DNA from: Mycobacterium sp. 852002-51961_SCH5331710
GTDB taxonomy: Bacteria > Actinomycetota > Actinomycetes > Mycobacteriales > Mycobacteriaceae
Direction: 5' to 3'
Length of the DNA: 64,000 bases
NCBI RefSeq assembly: GCF_001665535.1
Contig: NZ_LZSQ01000109.1
Span: forward strand, 1-64,000
The notes under the pieces are model-generated. The model ran no database searches, was not told the origin of the DNA, and saw only the letters and a program-made list of their open reading frames with translations. Shown here one piece after another: positions 44,078 through 52,591 of the stretch; the first letter of the stretch is position 1; each line of letters begins with the position of its first letter. The translations under genes and the position numbers were made by a program.

Positions 44078-45087
44078 TGTTCGATCTGCGCGACCTCACC
44101 GCGGCGATTCTCGTCGCGCCGATGGCCGGCGGTCCGTCGACCCCCGAGCTCGCCGCCGCAGGTAGCGCGGCCGGTGGCTTGGGATTCGTGGCCGGGGGCT
44201 ATCTCACGGCGCAGGTGTTCGCCGAACGCATCAGCGCCGCACAGAGCCTGACCACCGGTCCGGTGGGCGCGAATGTCTTTGTCCCGCAACCATCTGCGGC
44301 CACACCCCAGGCGATCGCCGAGTATGCCGCGGCGTTGGGCCCCGACGCCGAACGTTACGGCGCCGCGCTCGGTGAGCCCCGGTTCGACGACGACGCCTGG
44401 GCGGGCAAGCTCGACGTTCTGCTCGATCTGAGGCCCGCGGTGGCGTCGTTCACCTTTGGCCTGCCCAGCGCCGAGGAGATACAACGCCTGCGTGCGACGG
44501 GTATCACGACGGTGGGCACCGTGACGACGTTGGCCGAGGCCCGGCAGGCCGTCGAGCGCGGCGTGGACGCGGTGGCCGTGCAGGGGCCCGCGGCGGGAGG
44601 ACATCGCGGCACCTTCGACCCCACCGTCCGGCCGTCCGACGTCCCGTTGGACGAGCTTCTGGCCTCGGTGGTCGCCGACGTCGACGTGCCCGTCGTCGCC
44701 GCGGGAGGCCTGATGAGCGCCGACGACATCGACCGGATGCTGCGCGCCGGTGCGGTGGCCGCACAACTGGGCACCGCGTTTCTTCTCGCCGACGAGGCCG
44801 GCAGCAGCGCCGTACACCGTGCCGCACTACAAGACCGTTCCTTCACCGAAACGGTTGTGACGAAGGCATTCTCGGGCCGCTACGCGCGTGGGCTGCGTAA
44901 CCGGTTCGTCGACGACCACGAGGACCAGGCACCGCTGGGTTACCCCGAGGTGCACTACCTGACCAGCCCGTTGCGGGCGGCCGCCGTGCGCGCGGGCGAC
45001 CCGCACGGCGTGAACGTGTGGGCGGGTAAGGGCTTCCGCGAGGCGAAGCCGGGTTCGGTGGCCGACATCATCGGCAGGCTCACCTGA
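44077..45087 (+). CDS. Nitronate monooxygenase-like FMN enzyme
   Basis: The 336-residue TIM-barrel flavoprotein of the 2-nitropropane dioxygenase family begins with ILVAPMAGGPSTPELAAAGSAAGG, the FMN-binding start of the family. AVQGPAAGGHRG holds the conserved His region, and VVAAGGLMSADDIDRMLRAGA the phosphate-binding loop. It oxidises alkyl nitronates such as propionate 3-nitronate, or a related substrate. It is coupled to the upstream acetyltransferase gene. Confidence 0.87.
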   Translation: MFDLRDLTAAILVAPMAGGPSTPELAAAGSAAGGLGFVAGGYLTAQVFAERISAAQSLTTGPVGANVFVPQPSAATPQAIAEYAAALGPDAERYGAALGEPRFDDDAWAGKLDVLLDLRPAVASFTFGLPSAEEIQRLRATGITTVGTVTTLAEARQAVERGVDAVAVQGPAAGGHRGTFDPTVRPSDVPLDELLASVVADVDVPVVAAGGLMSADDIDRMLRAGAVAAQLGTAFLLADEAGSSAVHRAALQDRSFTETVVTKAFSGRYARGLRNRFVDDHEDQAPLGYPEVHYLTSPLRAAAVRAGDPHGVNVWAGKGFREAKPGSVADIIGRLT

Positions 45088-45090
45088 GGG

Positions 45091-45504
45091 TCACTTCGGG
45101 GCGCTCAGCTCCAGCGCGATGTTGTCCGGGTCGCGGAACTCCAGGATGTACATCGGGCCGATGTCCTTGATGGGTTCGTGGTCGATGCCGAGATCGTCGA
45201 GATGGCTTTCGGCGGAATCGAGTTCGTCCTTGCTGTTCAGTCGGAACGCGACGTGGTCGAGGCCGGTGCGGTCCTCGTCGAAGGTGTCGGTTCCCACGGG
45301 CCGCAAAGCGACGAGGACGCCACCGAGGTCGTAGATGACGCCGCCGTACAGGAAGCTCAACGCCTCGCGAGTGGCCGCATTGGCGCCCTCCGGAAGCTCG
45401 ATGAACACGCGCCAGCCGAACACCGACTCGTAGAACTCCCGCGACCGTTCGATGTCGGTGACCGTGAGCCGGAGGTGCGCGATGGACGTGGTGGTGATCG
45501 CCAT
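45091..45504 (-). CDS. VOC-family protein
   Basis: From the ATG at 45504 the product has 137 residues: IAHLRLTVTDIERSREFYES, a central FLYGGVIYDLGGVLVALRP strand, GLDHVAFRL and the end ILEFRDPDNIALELSAPK. The metal-ligand positions (His in the first strand, Glu in the last) are present. The frame continues far upstream without homology, so the longer ORF is an artefact. Substrate is unknown. Confidence 0.85.
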   Translation of the reverse strand: MAITTTSIAHLRLTVTDIERSREFYESVFGWRVFIELPEGANAATREALSFLYGGVIYDLGGVLVALRPVGTDTFDEDRTGLDHVAFRLNSKDELDSAESHLDDLGIDHEPIKDIGPMYILEFRDPDNIALELSAPK

Positions 45505-45540
45505 GCCCCACATGCTGCCAGTCGTGCCAGAATCGCCGTC

Positions 45541-46437
45541 GTGCAAATCGGAATGACGATGCCGGTCATGGAACCCGACCTCGACGCGAAGACGCTCGAG
45601 ACCTGGGCCCGCGTGATCGACGAAGGGCCGTTCTCGTCGCTGTGCTGGGGTGAGCGCATCGCGTTCGACAACCCGCATTCGCTGACGTTGCTCGGGGCGC
45701 TCGCCGCGTGGACCGAGCGCGTCCGGCTCGTGACGACCGTCATCGTCCCGCAGTTGCACGATCCCGTGATGCTGGCCAAGGCGCTGGCCACCGGCGACAT
45801 GCTCTGTGGCGGCCGGTTGACGGTCGGTCTGGGCGTGGGCGGCAGGGAGGAGGACTACCGCGCGGTGGGCGCGGACCCGACCGGCCAAACAATGCGCGGG
45901 ATGGCCGATCGTGTTGCGGTGATGCGCAGAATCTGGGCGGGGGAGAAGGTCACCGAATCCGTCCTCCCGGTCGGTCCGGTGCCGGTTCAGCCCGGCGGAC
46001 CCAAACTGTTGGTCGGCACGATCGGGCCGAAGACCGTCCGCAGCGCGGCCCGATGGGCCGACGGGCTGGCAGGCACGACGCTCGATCTCGACGTCGACCG
46101 GCAGAACGAACTGTTCGACGTCGCCCGCACCGCGTGGGCCGAGGCCGGTAAGCCGGCACCGCACCTGGCGACGTCGTTCTGGTTCGCGATCGGCGAGGGT
46201 GAACAGCCCCGCGAGCAGGTACATCGACACTTGCGGCGGTACATGAACTGGATCCCCGGCGACATCGTCGACGCGATGGCGCCCACGACGGGTTGGGCGG
46301 GCACCGAACAGGAACTTCTCGATGTTCTACACCGGTTCGAGGACGTCGGTACCGACGAAATTCACCTGATTCCAACGAGTTCGGACATCGAGCAGGTGCG
46401 CAGGGTCGCCGAGGTGATCAGCGGGTTCGCTCCGTAG
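45541..46437 (+). CDS. Luciferase-like monooxygenase (possibly F420-dependent)
   Basis: From the GTG at 45541 the protein has 298 residues with the bacterial luciferase TIM barrel: LETWARVIDEGPFSSLCWGE, TERVRLVTTVIVPQLHDPV, the cofactor-loop stretch GGRLTVGLGVGGREEDYRAVG, and the C-terminal VGTDEIHLIPTSSDIEQVRR. In mycobacteria many such proteins use F420 rather than FMN; the sequence alone does not decide. It is divergent from the VOC gene with 36 bp between. Confidence 0.83.
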   Translation: MQIGMTMPVMEPDLDAKTLETWARVIDEGPFSSLCWGERIAFDNPHSLTLLGALAAWTERVRLVTTVIVPQLHDPVMLAKALATGDMLCGGRLTVGLGVGGREEDYRAVGADPTGQTMRGMADRVAVMRRIWAGEKVTESVLPVGPVPVQPGGPKLLVGTIGPKTVRSAARWADGLAGTTLDLDVDRQNELFDVARTAWAEAGKPAPHLATSFWFAIGEGEQPREQVHRHLRRYMNWIPGDIVDAMAPTTGWAGTEQELLDVLHRFEDVGTDEIHLIPTSSDIEQVRRVAEVISGFAP

Positions 46438-46569
46438 GGCGGTTGGCGCCCCGATGAACCGCAGTGGCAGGATGGTCCTGTCGGGGAAGTCGTGAGGGTC
46501 GCATGGCGTTGGACTGCAATACGAGCGTCCATAGCAGCGGCGGGGGCAGATTGCCGAGAGGAAATCACG

Positions 46570-46824
46570 ATGACGATGACAGGATTGAAGAGGTTAGCGG
46601 CCGGAGCCGTGATGGTCGGGGCATTGGGATTCGCCGCAGGCCTCGGCGCGGGCCAGGCGGTGGCCGACGACCACTGGTGGCACCCGCCAGGACCGGGGCA
46701 TATCGTTCCGCCACCAGGGCATATCGCGCACATCCCGGGGGTTCCGCCGCCCGGGCACATCGCCCATATCCCCGGCGTTCCGCCGCCCGGACATTGGGAC
46801 AAGCCCTGGAAGTGGTGGAGGTGA
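46570..46824 (+). CDS. Secreted His/Pro-repeat protein
   Basis: The 84-residue product (ATG 46570, GAGAGG upstream) has a signal peptide MTMTGLKRLAAGAVMVGALG ending near QAVADD. The mature part of about 50 residues is dominated by His, Pro, Gly and Trp. The unit GHIAHIPGVPPP occurs twice in tandem, preceded by a degenerate GHIVPPP copy and closed by GHWDKPWKWWR. The His-rich composition suggests metal binding outside the cell, but nothing in the sequence proves it. I recognise no characterised homologue. Confidence 0.65.
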   Translation: MTMTGLKRLAAGAVMVGALGFAAGLGAGQAVADDHWWHPPGPGHIVPPPGHIAHIPGVPPPGHIAHIPGVPPPGHWDKPWKWWR

Positions 46825-46837
46825 CCCGGGGCCGCCG

Positions 46838-47281
46838 CTAGAACTTCAGGTGGTGGCTGGTGTCGCCGACCTGGTCGATGAAGATGGTGCGAGTGTCGAA
46901 CCACCACGTACCGTCGATGCGATGGAACGTGTCGCGGTAACGGCCGGTCACGATGACCTGCAGAGGTAGATCCGGTGTCGCTTGCGTGACGCAGTAATAG
47001 GCGCTCCCGCGGGCGGTACCGGCCTCGTCGTCGACGCGCACAGTGACGTTCGTGGTCAGGTGTTTGGTCCTCGGTGTGCCGTCATCGTAGAGGCGCACCG
47101 CCATCTCGAACATCTGGCGTGCGCGGTTCGCACCCTCGAACACCGTGTCCGGCGGTCCGTGCTCGACGGCGTTGATCCGCCCGTGGGCGAAAAGTGCGCC
47201 GACACCTTCGAGGTCGCCGGCATCGATTCGCTCGGCGTATGCGTAGACGAGATTCTCGATCTCGCGGGCGGAGTCGCTCAT
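46838..47281 (-). CDS. SnoaL/NTF2-like protein
   Basis: From the ATG at 47281 the protein has 147 residues with the SnoaL_4-type NTF2-like fold: IENLVYAYAERIDAGDLEGVG at the N-terminus, TKHLTTNVTVRVDDEAGTA in the centre and TGRYRDTFHRIDGTWWFDTR near the end. Proteins like this act as isomerases, hydratases or small-subunit companions in aromatic and steroid catabolism. Function here is unknown. It is divergent from an SDR gene 74 bp away, a plausible functional pair. Confidence 0.82.
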   Translation of the reverse strand: MSDSAREIENLVYAYAERIDAGDLEGVGALFAHGRINAVEHGPPDTVFEGANRARQMFEMAVRLYDDGTPRTKHLTTNVTVRVDDEAGTARGSAYYCVTQATPDLPLQVIVTGRYRDTFHRIDGTWWFDTRTIFIDQVGDTSHHLKF

Positions 47282-47355
47282 CGGCGAGTAGACAACCAGC
47301 ACCGATGTGTCGTGTCAACGATCGCCGGTGTCGGGGTCGTCGCTAACCTCATGCG

Positions 47356-48246
47356 ATGGCTACGAACTGGTCGCCGAGCAGGCTGGGCAATCTGAGCGGA
47401 CAGCGGATCGTCGTCACCGGCGCGACGAACGGCGTCGGGTTGGCGACGGCGCGGGCGTTGGCCGGTGCGGGCGCGCACGTGATCCTCGCCGTGCGCAACC
47501 TCGAACTCGGCGCACAGCGGGCGGCGGAGATGGGCGGAGACACCTCGGTGCTCAAACTCGACCTCGCCGATCAGTCGTCGGTGCGCGCCTTCCCCGAGTT
47601 GCTCGAGGGCGACGTCGACATCCTCATCAACAACGCGGGCCTCGTCGCGCAGAACCGGCGCGAGACGGACGACGGTTTCGAGATCACGCTCGGCACCAAC
47701 TTCCTCGGACCGTTCGCGTTGACCAACCTGCTATTTCCACGGGTGCGCTCGAAGATCATCAACGTGGGCTCCGACGCGCACAAGTCGGCGACGTTCAACT
47801 TTGACGACCCGCATCTGCGCTCGAGCAAATGGTCGGCGTTCCCGGCCTACGCCCGGTCGAAGCTGGCCGTGATGTTGTGGGGGCTGCAGCTCGACCTCCG
47901 ACTGCGTGAGGCCGATTCGCCGATCAGCAGCTTCCTCACGCATCCCGGCTGGGTGGCGTCCAACCTGTCGAACGTCTCGGAAAAGCCAGTCATGGCCGCG
48001 TTTCACGGTGTGGTCAAGACGGTGGCCCGGGTGCTCGCCAACGATCTCGACGCGGGCGCCGCGCCGACGTTGTACTGCATCACCGAGCCGATCCCGCCCG
48101 GCAGCTATGTCGGCATCGACAGCCGGTACGGCCTGAAGGGTGGGCCGACGCTGAGCGGACGCGGCGCGGTCGCGTGCGATTACGACGACGCCCGCAAGTT
48201 GTGGGAGTTCGCGGAGAAGGAGACCGGCACCAGCCTGCCGGTATAG
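47356..48246 (+). CDS. Short-chain dehydrogenase/reductase, retinol dehydrogenase-like
   Basis: The 296-residue SDR has TGATNGVG for cofactor binding, LDLADQSSVRAF (which favours the NADP-linked oxidoreductase/WWOX-like group), NNAG, the catalytic Ser in NVGSDAHK and YARSK. The C-terminal part with LTHPGWVASNLS is typical of retinol dehydrogenase-like members. Its substrate is probably a lipid or steroid alcohol, by family analogy only. Confidence 0.88.
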   Translation: MATNWSPSRLGNLSGQRIVVTGATNGVGLATARALAGAGAHVILAVRNLELGAQRAAEMGGDTSVLKLDLADQSSVRAFPELLEGDVDILINNAGLVAQNRRETDDGFEITLGTNFLGPFALTNLLFPRVRSKIINVGSDAHKSATFNFDDPHLRSSKWSAFPAYARSKLAVMLWGLQLDLRLREADSPISSFLTHPGWVASNLSNVSEKPVMAAFHGVVKTVARVLANDLDAGAAPTLYCITEPIPPGSYVGIDSRYGLKGGPTLSGRGAVACDYDDARKLWEFAEKETGTSLPV

Positions 48247-48411
48247 TCAGCCGCTCGCGATCTACGCGACGAGCAGCACGAGACGCACCTTCGCTTCTCA
48301 GGTTCATCATCCCGTTGGTATATGGACGTACTCAGGCTCAGTACAGCGAATTCACATACAGCAGAGTTACTTTGGTATTACCCCTCTCAATAAGCATGGA
48401 GGTGAGAGGTA

Positions 48412-48681
48412 ATGAAGATTGGATCACTCGCCGCTCTTTTTACGTCCGGAGCCGTCGCCGCCGTTATCTTAACGCCGGTGGCGCAGGCCGCACCCACGGC
48501 AGAGCCCACAGCTAGTTCCGTTCAATCCGTTGGTAATCAACAGATTCAGCCGTCACCGATGAGATGCACCACCACCAGAGTGGCAAGCATGTGCATGTCG
48601 CCCGGTAACGCGCAGATCAACGACTCCCCGCCGTTCGTCGACAACTATCCGATGTACGGCTACTTCCCGTGGATACTGTGA
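48412..48681 (+). CDS. Small secreted protein with one likely disulfide
   Basis: The 89-residue product has a strong ribosome-binding site (GGAGGTGAGAGG) and a signal peptide MKIGSLAALFTSGAVAAVIL with cleavage near AQAAP. The mature region contains only Cys52 and Cys61 (RCTTTRVASMC) and an aromatic end YPMYGYFPWIL. I recognise it as resembling a family of small exported mycobacterial proteins of unknown function. The preceding 165 bp is AT-rich for this genome. Confidence 0.65.
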   Translation: MKIGSLAALFTSGAVAAVILTPVAQAAPTAEPTASSVQSVGNQQIQPSPMRCTTTRVASMCMSPGNAQINDSPPFVDNYPMYGYFPWIL

Positions 48682-48784
48682 CCGCCATCCTCTACCGAGC
48701 TTATCCGCAAGTGCTGATTCCGCCGATTGCGTTGGGGTGGTCGACGGTTGGTGAGGTTGTGTTGACCTTCCGGGAGGACACCAC

Positions 48785-50590
48785 ATGACCATCGACGATC
48801 ACCGCGCTGACGAGCTCAATGCGAACGAACCACTTGATGCGCTGCTCGATCCGCGTGCTCGACCGACATCAAGCCTCGAAAGACTCGATGAACGTGAGTT
48901 CGCCGGCGGCATTCCGCAAGTGCGCGCGAATGTTCCGTCGTTTCGGCTCGGTCGGCGGTGGGTCAATTGCTTATGGTTGGTGCTACTGGGCTGCGTCGGG
49001 ATCGTGATCGCCATCCTGGTAGCAAGACAGTTGCGGCAGTACGACTGGATGCAAAGCTTCATCATCGAGTATCCGGGTACCGCAACAACTTACGCACCGG
49101 CGGTAAAATCAGGCTTCCCGGCCTGGCTGCGCTGGCAGCATTTCTTCAACATCGTGTTCATGATGTTCATCATCCGTGCGGGGCTGCAGATACTCGCCGA
49201 CCACCCACGGTTGTACATGAACTCAGGATGTCGGCCGGGTACCGAATGGTTTCGGATGCGCGGCCCGGTTCCACCCGACCGGATGGACAAGAGCAACCCG
49301 TCGCGGGTGTGGACGTCGAAAGATGACGCCGTTGCGCTTCCGAAGTGGCTGGGGATACCGGGGATCCGCCATTCGATCGGGTTGGCGCGCTGGTGGCACT
49401 TCAGCTTTGACCTGTTGTGGTTGCTCAACGGCGTGGTGTTCTACGTGCTGCTGTTCAGCACGGGCCAGTGGCAGCGGCTCGTGCCACAGTCGTGGACCGT
49501 CTTTCCGAACGCGTTGTCCACCGCGGTGCAGTACGCCTCCCTCGATTTCCCGGCCAACGCGGGTTTCACAACGTACAACGGCCTGCAAATCCTGGCCTAC
49601 TTCGTCACAGTGTTCATTGCGGCGCCGTTGGCCCTGCTCACCGGCTTGCTCCAAGCGCCGGCCGTGGCCGCGCGGTTCGGCACTGGCCGTGGTGTGCTGA
49701 ACCGGCAGGTGGCGCGCACCGTCCACTTCGGCGTCCTATGTTGGATGCTGCTGTTCATCGTCTGCCACGTCACCATGGTGCTCGCCACGGACGCCGTGCA
49801 GAACCTGAACCACATCACTTTGGGGACCGATACGCGTTCAAACTGGGCGCTGGCGATCGTCGGGGTAGCCGCTGTGGTGGTGGTGTTGTTATGGCTCATC
49901 GCGACTCCACTGACCATCCGGTACCCCAGGCTCGTCCAGAGCACCGGCCGGTTCATCGTCGGCTGGGCCAAGGACCTAATGGAACGCACGACCTCGCGAG
50001 CCAGCTACCAGGAAAAAGACATCACACCCTACTTCTGGATGAACGGTCGGTTGCCGGACTCCGAGTACTACCGGCGGCTGCAGCGATCCGGATGGTCGGA
50101 GTACTCCCTGCGTGTCGAAGGGCTCGTCGAGAATCCGGTGCGCTTGTCCTATGAAACCCTGCTGGCGATGCCGAAACGGGTGCAGATCACCCAGCATTAC
50201 TGCATTCAGGGTTGGTCGGGGGTGGCCAAGTGGGGCGGGGTCGGCATGAGCGACCTTCTCGACATCGTCCGTCCGCTTCCTACGGCGCGGTGGGTGGTGT
50301 TCTACTCCTTCGCCGACGGCGCCGAACCGAACACCGGTAGGTACTACGCCTGCCACAAGATCGAGCACATGCGCTCGCCGATGGCGATGTTGGCCTACGA
50401 GATGAACGGCCAACCGCTCAGCGAGGCCCACGGCGCGCCGTTGCGGGTGCGCAATGAACTCGAACTCGGCTTCAAACAGGTCAAATGGGTTTCGGCCGTC
50501 GAGTTCGTGGCAGATATTGGTGACATCGGATGGGGGCACGGCGGCTATAACGAGGACCACGAGTACTTCGGATATCGCATGCCGATCTGA
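48785..50590 (+). CDS. Cytochrome b561-like membrane domain fused to sulfite-oxidase-type molybdopterin domain
   Basis: The 601-residue fusion has six predicted helices (near 59-80, 120-138, 204-225, 268-290, 312-336 and 355-380). His119, His205, His314 and His328 are candidate ligands for b-type haems. From about residue 405 a sulfite-oxidase/YedY-like domain follows, with the molybdenum-binding Cys473 in ITQHYCIQGWSGVAKWGG and the C-terminal signature LELGFKQVKWVSAVEFV. It resembles MsrP(YedY)-MsrQ(YedZ) joined in one chain but lacks a Tat signal. Codon composition is less GC-rich than its neighbours. Confidence 0.85.
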   Translation: MTIDDHRADELNANEPLDALLDPRARPTSSLERLDEREFAGGIPQVRANVPSFRLGRRWVNCLWLVLLGCVGIVIAILVARQLRQYDWMQSFIIEYPGTATTYAPAVKSGFPAWLRWQHFFNIVFMMFIIRAGLQILADHPRLYMNSGCRPGTEWFRMRGPVPPDRMDKSNPSRVWTSKDDAVALPKWLGIPGIRHSIGLARWWHFSFDLLWLLNGVVFYVLLFSTGQWQRLVPQSWTVFPNALSTAVQYASLDFPANAGFTTYNGLQILAYFVTVFIAAPLALLTGLLQAPAVAARFGTGRGVLNRQVARTVHFGVLCWMLLFIVCHVTMVLATDAVQNLNHITLGTDTRSNWALAIVGVAAVVVVLLWLIATPLTIRYPRLVQSTGRFIVGWAKDLMERTTSRASYQEKDITPYFWMNGRLPDSEYYRRLQRSGWSEYSLRVEGLVENPVRLSYETLLAMPKRVQITQHYCIQGWSGVAKWGGVGMSDLLDIVRPLPTARWVVFYSFADGAEPNTGRYYACHKIEHMRSPMAMLAYEMNGQPLSEAHGAPLRVRNELELGFKQVKWVSAVEFVADIGDIGWGHGGYNEDHEYFGYRMPI

Positions 50591-50765
50591 CCTACGACGT
50601 CCATCCAGGCATCCCGTAACGGCCGTCGACTCGGCTGACGGGTTGATCCTCGGTAGCGGATGCTTGCAACCGACCGATTAGCGAAGTATCCGAGTATTTC
50701 TCGAAGTCGCGATTTGATGCAGCCCCATTAACGTCTTGACGGCTGATCACGAAGTGGTGACTGAG

Positions 50766-50838
50766 TGCCCCCGGCAGGATTCGAACCTGCGGCCTTCTGC
50801 TCCGGAGGCAGACGCTCTATCCCCTGAGCTACGGGGGC
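50766..50838 (-). tRNA. tRNA-Arg (anticodon CCG)
   Basis: Read on the minus strand, the acceptor arms GCCCCCG and CGGGGGC pair. The D-arm region is GCTCAGGGGATAGAGC. The anticodon stem TCTGC/GCAGA encloses CTCCGGA, giving anticodon CCG. The T arm is GCAGGTTCGAATCCTGC. The discriminator is A and CCA is not encoded. It lies beside argS, whose product charges it. Confidence 0.97.
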
Positions 50839-50938
50839 GCGTGAACAACGGCGCCGATGGGCCTGCACAGCCTAACGCATCCGAGTCATCGGAAACGGAT
50901 TCGGGGGCTGATCACCCCAGACCATAGGATGGACCCTC

Positions 50939-52591
50939 GTGACCCCCGCCGATCTGGCCGACCTGCTCAAGACCACCGCCGCCGCGGTGCTGGCCCAGCA
51001 TGGGCTCGACACGTCAGCGCTGCCGGAGACCGTCACCGTCGAACGCCCCCGCAACCCCGAGCACGGCGACTACGCCACCAACCTCGCTCTTCAGCTGGGC
51101 AAGAAGGTCGGCGCCAACCCGCGCGAGCTGGCCGGCTGGCTCGCCGCGGCGCTGGCCGACACCGACGGCATCGCCGCCGCGGACGTCGCGGGCCCGGGTT
51201 TCGTCAACCTGCGCATCGAGGCCTCGGCGCAGAACGTGATCGTCTCCGACGTCCTGGCGGCCGGCGCGGCCTACGGCAACTCAGAGGCGCTCGCAGGCCA
51301 GAACATCAACCTCGAGTTCGTCTCCGCCAACCCGACGGGGCCCATCCACATCGGCGGCACCCGCTGGGCCGCCGTCGGCGACGCCCTCGGCCGCCTGCTG
51401 TCCACCCAGGGCGCCGCGGTCACCCGCGAGTACTACTTCAACGACCACGGCGCACAGATCGACCGGTTCACCAACTCCCTGATCGCGGCAGCCAAGGGCG
51501 AAGCGACCCCCGAGGACGGCTACGCCGGCGACTACATCAAGGACATCGCGGCGCAGGTGCTCGCCAAGGAACCCGATGCGCTGGGGCTCCCCGCCGATCA
51601 GATGCACGAGACGTTCCGCGCCATCGGCGTGGATCTGATGTTCGCTCACATCAAGCAGTCGTTGCACGATTTCGGCACCGACTTCGACGTCTACACACAC
51701 GAAGACTCGATGCACACCTCCGGGCGCGTCGACCAGGCGATCGCGCGACTCCGTGAAGCGGGCAGCATCTACGAAAAGGAGGGCGCGACCTGGTTGCGCA
51801 CCACCGATTACGGCGACGACAAGGACCGTGTCGTCATCAAGAGCGACGGCGCTCCGGCCTACGTCGCCGCCGACATCGCCTACTACCTCGACAAGCGCGA
51901 GCGCGGATTCGACCTGTGCATCTACATGCTGGGCGCCGACCACCACGGCTACATCGCCCGCCTCAAGGCGGTGGCGGCCGCGCTGGGGGAGGACCCGGCC
52001 ACGGTCGAGGTGCTCATCGGTCAGATGGTCAACCTCGTACGTGACGGTCGACCCGTCCGAATGAGCAAGCGAGCAGGCACGGTGATCACCCTCGACGACC
52101 TGGTCGAGGCGATCGGCGTCGACGCCGCCCGGTACTCGCTCATTCGTTCGTCGGTCGACAGTCCGATCGACATCGACCTCGAACTGTGGTCCTCGGCGTC
52201 CAACGAAAACCCGGTGTACTACGTGCAATACGCACACGCACGGCTGTCCGCCCTGGCCCGCAACGCCGCCGAACTCGGCGTCGTGCCCAGCGCCGACAAC
52301 CTGCAACTGCTGACCCACGACAAGGAAGGCACGCTGATCCGCAACATCGGGGAGTTCCCCCGCGTGCTCAAAATGGCTGCGGCACTGCGCGAACCGCACC
52401 GCGTCTCGCGATACCTCGAGGACCTGGCCGGCGACTACCACCGGTTCTACGACTCCTGCCGCGTGCTGCCCCAAGGTGACGAGGCGCCCAACGAACTGCA
52501 TGGTGCGCGCCTGGCCCTGTGCCAAGCCACCCGCCAGGTGATCGCGAACGGGCTTGGCATCCTCGGCGTTTCCGCTCCGGAGCGGATGTGA
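50939..52591 (+). CDS. argS: Arginyl-tRNA synthetase
   Basis: The 550-residue class I synthetase equals the length recalled for Rv1292. It has an N-terminal Add-1 domain (about 1-95), the HIGH-type motif in SANPTGPIHIGGTRW, the KMSKS-type loop RPVRMSKRAGTV, and a C-terminal anticodon-binding DALR domain. The GTG start at 50939 fits the family. The stop overlaps lysA through GTGA, so protein synthesis and lysine synthesis genes are cotranscribed. Confidence 0.97.
   Translation: MTPADLADLLKTTAAAVLAQHGLDTSALPETVTVERPRNPEHGDYATNLALQLGKKVGANPRELAGWLAAALADTDGIAAADVAGPGFVNLRIEASAQNVIVSDVLAAGAAYGNSEALAGQNINLEFVSANPTGPIHIGGTRWAAVGDALGRLLSTQGAAVTREYYFNDHGAQIDRFTNSLIAAAKGEATPEDGYAGDYIKDIAAQVLAKEPDALGLPADQMHETFRAIGVDLMFAHIKQSLHDFGTDFDVYTHEDSMHTSGRVDQAIARLREAGSIYEKEGATWLRTTDYGDDKDRVVIKSDGAPAYVAADIAYYLDKRERGFDLCIYMLGADHHGYIARLKAVAAALGEDPATVEVLIGQMVNLVRDGRPVRMSKRAGTVITLDDLVEAIGVDAARYSLIRSSVDSPIDIDLELWSSASNENPVYYVQYAHARLSALARNAAELGVVPSADNLQLLTHDKEGTLIRNIGEFPRVLKMAAALREPHRVSRYLEDLAGDYHRFYDSCRVLPQGDEAPNELHGARLALCQATRQVIANGLGILGVSAPERM

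Noticed and set aside
46687..46810. CRISPR-like tandem repeat
   Set aside because: The repeat is in-frame protein-coding sequence (GHIAHIPGVPPP) with no spacers.
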